This document shows, in pieces, positions 59,880-64,000 of a stretch of 64,000 nucleotides of DNA. Each line of letters opens with the position of its first letter. The stretch's first letter is position 1. The notes beneath the pieces are model-generated. The model searched no databases. It worked only from the letters and a program-made list of their open reading frames with translations, and had not been told where the DNA came from. The position numbers were made by a program, and so were the translations under genes. Source of the stretch: Lepus europaeus (lineage: Eukaryota; Chordata; Mammalia; Lagomorpha; Leporidae); assembly GCF_033115175.1 (NCBI RefSeq), contig NC_084836.1:66964797-67028796 (forward strand), given 5' to 3'.

Positions 59880-60570
59880 AGGCTCCCTCTCCTCCCGTTT
59901 CCTTCCTTTGCCGGCCCCCGGCCCCCCGACACACACACAGCCCGGATTCCACAGCCGAACACGTGTGGCCTGTGTGTACAGAACTCGCTCAGCCGCCCTC
60001 GCCAGCCCGGCCCACAGCAAGCCCCGCCCCTCGGCCCCTCTCCAACTCAGCCCCCACGGATCTCGCCCTTCCCCCCCACCCCCCACTTCTCGCGAGAGGT
60101 GAGCGCGCCTGGCCGGAGGCGAGGAAAGTATCTGCTCCGCTGAGGGGGGAAAGAAGGAGCTGGAGACAGATTGTGGGACCGAGCGCGGGCGGGCGGGAGG
60201 CGTCGGAGCTACCAGCGGGTGAGTCCTGTTCACGTTAGCTAGTCCATGATCTGACGGGAGTCTCCCCTTCAACTCTGGCCAGTCACGGCGTCCCGGGCCG
60301 GGGTCTCCCCTCCCAGTCTGTGTTGGACGGGGGCGCTGAGGCGGTGGCCGGGCCCTGTCTGAGGAAGAGGGTGGGGCGTAGGCTAAGCGCGGCCAATAAG
60401 AGAAAGGGCAGCCACGATTGGCGGCGGTGAGCGCTAATGGGAGGTCGAGTTTACCTCGCGGAGTGACGCCCCTCTTCGCTCCCTCCTCCCGCCTCCTTCC
60501 TTTGGGGGGGAAGGCGGGGCCAGAGGCCTGAAGTGTGGGGAGAACTTGGGGTAAGTAGCCCCGGGGGGCA
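59880..60570 (+). promoter_or_regulatory. ATF7: CpG-island promoter of ATF7
   Basis: CpG-rich, SINE-free and without TATA. The perfect palindrome TCTCGCGAGA (60088-60097) is a known core element of mammalian TATA-less promoters. Downstream of the first donor lie CCAAT (60393-60397), inverted ATTGG (60417-60421) and a CRE-like TGACGCC (60464-60470), which may drive an alternative start. Confidence 0.75.
60105..60218 (+). other. ATF7: ATF7 non-coding exon 1 (5' boundary approximate)
   Basis: A GC-rich leader ending in the consensus donor CGG|GTGAGT (GT at 60219-60220), just downstream of the TCTCGCGAGA element. The name rests on synteny: in human, ATF7 follows ATP5MC2 in the same orientation with a gap of a few tens of kb, here about 33 kb. 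ATF7 encodes a CREB/ATF-family bZIP transcription factor. Its zinc-finger N-terminus is not in this window, so identity is inferred, not read from protein. Confidence 0.65.
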
Positions 60571-63046
60571 CAGGGCGTGGCATGCAGGGGGCACTTGAAT
60601 CCTGTGGGAAAGGTGTTCCAGCGGAGCCTAATGGAAGGGTCCTGGAAATGGGAGGAAGTGGAGAGGCAGCGAACCAGACCCAAGGGCTTCCCCAAGAGTG
60701 GGGTTAGAGGCTTTGGCGTTGGAAAAGGCAGAAGTAATAGCCAGGAAGTAGGAATAAGTAGGTGAGAACCGGGATCCTGATCAGGTGGAGACAGGCGCTG
60801 GATGTGGCTGGAGAGATCGTGGTTAGTGATTGCAAACGAGGGTCGTAGCATTTCTGTCGAGTCCATCAGAAGAGTGTCAGGGATGCGACGTGGGCAAGAA
60901 AGTAGGGGTTTGGAGAAAATGAAGCGAATGAGTTGAAGAAGGGAGTGTGGGTGGGCTGAGCTGGCCAGGAGGCACGGCAGTGGGCAGGCTCTGCGAGCTA
61001 AGAGTAGTTGGGGGCGGTGTTTGGCTACAGCCAGGTGTCCCGGACCCGGGGATCTGGCCCCCCGACGGGTGCCCCGCCTGCAGGAACGCGGGCACAGCGA
61101 GAGAGGAGAGAAACGGGGCGCTTGCACCCCTCCTCCTCCTCTCCCCGCTTCCAGACTCACACGGGGACGTGGGCTCGGGACTCAGCCCCGGGGGGACCTC
61201 CACGCCGCTCGGGGTTGCTTGTTGTGTTCTCGGGCTGCAGTGTTTACTCCCCGGCGCACCTCCTACCCAGACTCCCGCCTCGCTCCTTTCCTAACTTCAG
61301 CCGTTGGTTTCCCGTGTAGCAGAGCTTGGTTTAGCCCTGTCACCTTATGCCTGGGTTCGTAGCGGGTGTGCAGAGTTTTCCCCCGCAAGTTCTTTCAATT
61401 CCCACGCTACATTTTTTGCAGTAGTGCAATTCCTGTAGAAGCATCAGTCCTTACAGACATTGGAAGCACAAAGACACTAAAAACTAAGTTCGTTTTGTTA
61501 AAAGTATCTTCTTCGTGCATTCTTGAAGAGTTGTTAAATGGATGGCTGCAGTCCGTATATCTGTATTTTTTTTAACGGTGTAAATAAAATAGACGCGAGT
61601 TTCAGGAAAGTGGAAATTTCTCAGTTTCTTCCTCTGTGTTTAGACTCAGAAACTGAAGATATGTCATAATATGTTAGGGTGAGGGTTTGGGAAATCAAAC
61701 ACAATTTCTACTTAAACATGGAGGGTGCAAGGTAAGTGGAGGCTGTTGCGAAATGTACCGTGTCTGTAAGAAAAGAAGCTAAAGAAAAGTTTGGCAGCTG
61801 TGCTAAGTAGTCTTACCAGTTTGTTCTTAATTCTGTACAGAAAAAGGAAAGGCCTTTGCCCTTTGTGTATCGTTTAATAATGCACTAGACTAATAGCAGC
61901 CGATTAATTGTTTTTGCTGTGGCGTAGATTTTCTTTTGCATTCCTTCTCTACTTTTACTTCTGAGAAGTAAAATAGTATCTGAAATAGCAGTTAAGGTGT
62001 TATATGAAGAGAAACCAGATGATGTCGTTTTGTAATAACTTTCGATTTTCAGCAGCCAATTGAAGCTTTTGCTCCTGGTAGGAAGTTGCCCCTACAGCAC
62101 ATTGAGACCAATTAATTCCTGACCCCTTAGCTACTGAGTTGGGTTAGTATTTTACATTAAGAGCTTTGCTATTGAACATTCAGAACATTTTCACCATTTG
62201 CCTGGCAGCAGCATTAGAAAAAAAAATCCAATGAGAGAGCAAAGTCCCTTGCTTTTGGTCTTCCAGAGAGTTTCTGATGGCTTTGACTTGGGCACTGTTA
62301 AATGTATTAAATGCGAGATTTTGTTTTTCTCACTAATGTTGCTGTCAGGTAGAAAGCTAGAGAGAGCTGCTCATTTTTCTTCTTGTGGATCGAAGTTCAC
62401 ACTCTGCAATAGTGTCAGTGTCGTCGTTCTTAATCACCTCTGGTTATCCTGACTTTAACACATTAACGGCTACCATTTCCATGTCTCACTCTCTCCTCGC
62501 TTCTAACCCAAAATGAAAATTATTTTTTCAACCAACTCTTAACGCTACTACTTTGCCTCAGTGTGAAGTCCCCGGCTCCGCTCGACCACAGCTGCTCTGA
62601 CAGCCTCGCAAGTTGTTGCTTTCTGCCCATCAAGACTGAGCTTTCCCCAGGCTGCAGTGGGAGGGAGTCGTGTTCCACAGCGGCGGGCGTCCACGTCCGA
62701 TACGGAGGAGCCTCCTCCTTCAAGGAAGTCTTAGGTGGGGCAAATGGCTCTGCCATGTAAATGACGGAGAGCGTTCTCTTTGCACTGTTGGGCAGGCTGG
62801 CATGTACTGCCCCGTGTTTCTTGATAAAGGTACTGCAGATGCAGATGTTGTTTCTTTGAGGGAAAATCAAATGCAGCATTCATTAAAAAAAGAAAAAAAT
62901 GTTAATGTTGTTGTTGGTTTCTCTGAAAATGGGTCTATGACTTTGGAGTTCATGAAAAGTCTTCTGTCTCTTTAAAAACATGTCATAGAAAACAATTGTA
63001 AGATTCTCTGATGTGCACTCATTTTTCAATGTTGTCTTCCGAGTCC

Positions 63047-63378
63047 TGCGTTGTGGCATTCCATGTTAAGCCGCTGCCTGTGACACCGGCATCCCATATG
63101 GGTGCCAGTTTGAGTCCTGGCTGCTCTACTTCTGGTCCCAGTCCCTGCTAATGTGCCTGGGAAAGCAGCACAAGATGGCCTTGGTCCCTTGGCCTCTGCA
63201 CTCACCTGGGGGACCTGGAAGAAGTTCCTAGTTCCTGGTTCCTGGCTCTGGCCTAACTTTCCCTGCCCGTTGCAACCGCTGTGGAGTAAACAAATGGATG
63301 GAAGATCTCTCTCCTTCTCTCTCTGTTTTTCCCTCTCTCTGTAACTCTTTTAAATAAATAAATAAACCTTTAAAAAAT
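63047..63378 (+). mobile_element. CSINE
   Basis: 'tgcgttgtggcattccatgttaagcc' to (AAAT)n. Confidence 0.95.
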
Positions 63379-63477
63379 AAAAATAAATGTTGCCCTCTGC
63401 CAAGAGGCTTCTTTTGGGATCACATGTATTCATGGTATGTGAAAACATCATATTTAGAACACCAGATCGATGACCTT

Positions 63478-63818
63478 TTTAAAAAAAAAAAAAAGATTTA
63501 TTTATTTATTTGAAAGGCAAAGTTACAGAGAGGCAGAGGGAGAGAAAGAGAGAAAGATCTTCCACCCACTGGTTCACTCCCCAAATGGCCAAAATGGCTG
63601 GAGCTGAGCCAATCTGAAACCAGGAGCCAGGAATTTATTCAGGGTTCCCACATGGGTGCAGAGGCCCAAGCACTTGGGCCATCATCTGCTGCTTTCCTGG
63701 GTTCATTAGTAGGGAGCTGGATGGGAACTGGAGCAGCCAGGGCTCAAACTGATGCTCATATGGGATGCCAGCACTGCAGGTAGAGGCTTTACCTGCTACA
63801 CCACAGAGCCAGTCCTGA
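63478..63818 (-). mobile_element. CSINE
   Basis: (A)n 'gatttatttatttatttgaaaggc' to 'ctacaccacagagccagtcc'. Confidence 0.95.
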
Positions 63819-63899
63819 TCATTGGCCTTTTAACCTCTGAATGCTCTAAGGAAAGGTCCCCATTCGCAGATACCATGTTTCATTATTAGATCTCTACAT

Positions 63900-64000
63900 T
63901 TTTATTTATTTAATTTTTAAAAATTTTTATTTATTTGACAGATAGAGTTAGACAGTGAGAGACAGAGAGAAAGGTCTTCCTTCTGTTGGTTCACCCCTCA
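63900..64000 (-). mobile_element. CSINE, cut by the window end
   Basis: Tail complement and 'gacagatagagttagacagtg', 'aaaggtcttccttctgttgg'; it runs off the right edge. Confidence 0.93.

Larger units (their letters stand above)
60219..64000 (+). other. ATF7: Start of ATF7 intron 1
   Basis: No later coding exon is recognisable. 60570-63040 is SINE-free single-copy sequence. 62520-62900 is notable for GC-rich cores beside an AT-rich end and may hold a conserved intronic element. Three CSINEs occupy the last kilobase. Confidence 0.55.

Noticed and set aside
60570-64000. ATF7 coding exons
   Set aside because: The zinc-finger N-terminus and bZIP region are not found in any frame; this part is intron 1.

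Overview
The window is mammalian nuclear DNA, almost certainly lagomorph and most likely rabbit (Oryctolagus). The diagnostic feature is the lagomorph tRNA-derived C-repeat (CSINE), present here in roughly 60 full or partial copies on both strands. Its recognisable blocks include 'GGCATCCCATATGGG', 'GATGGCCCAAGTCCTTGGGC', 'TGGGGAGTGAACCAGCGG' and an (AAAT)n tail. A younger subfamily starts near 'GGCCGGCGCCGCGGCTCACT' and ends in 'CTGCCTGTC(A)n'.

One protein-coding gene is complete. It is ATP5MC2 (ATP5G2), the proteolipid c-subunit precursor of mitochondrial ATP synthase, on the + strand. It has a non-coding first exon ending at 19714 and four coding exons (22269-22307, 23121-23198, 23773-23966, 26727-26841). 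It encodes 141 residues: a 66-residue presequence and the 75-residue c-subunit. A second gene begins near 60.1 kb on the + strand: a TATA-less CpG promoter with a perfect TCTCGCGAGA palindrome, followed by a short leader exon with a donor at 60218/60219. Synteny recalled from human 12q13.13 (CALCOCO1 - ATP5MC2 - ATF7, same orientation, a gap of a few tens of kb) makes this the first exon of ATF7. No ATF7 coding exon is inside the window.

Layout. 0-19 kb is the 5' flank of ATP5MC2, on the side that in human leads to CALCOCO1 and the HOXC cluster. It has two long SINE-free stretches (about 3.1-8.6 kb and 16-20.8 kb). These hold GC-rich blocks with AT-rich homeodomain, TCF and CRE-like cores and clustered CCAAT boxes, which look like developmental regulatory elements. 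19.4-27 kb is ATP5MC2. 27-59 kb is an intergenic repeat graveyard: nested CSINEs, old L1, L2 and MIR copies, MaLR/ERVL-type LTRs and DNA-transposon remnants. 59.9-64 kb is the ATF7 promoter and the start of its intron 1.

No CRISPR array, operon, phage or other mobile gene system is present. I found no clear new biological system. The best leads are the candidate enhancer blocks beside HOXC, an in-frame upstream AUG in ATP5MC2 that sits inside a perfect NRF-1 site, a 427-codon open antisense frame across the ATF7 promoter, and clean molecular records of retroposition (19-bp target duplications, a triplicated target site, a SINE split twice by younger SINEs). Family names of repeats and human comparisons are from memory; no search was run.
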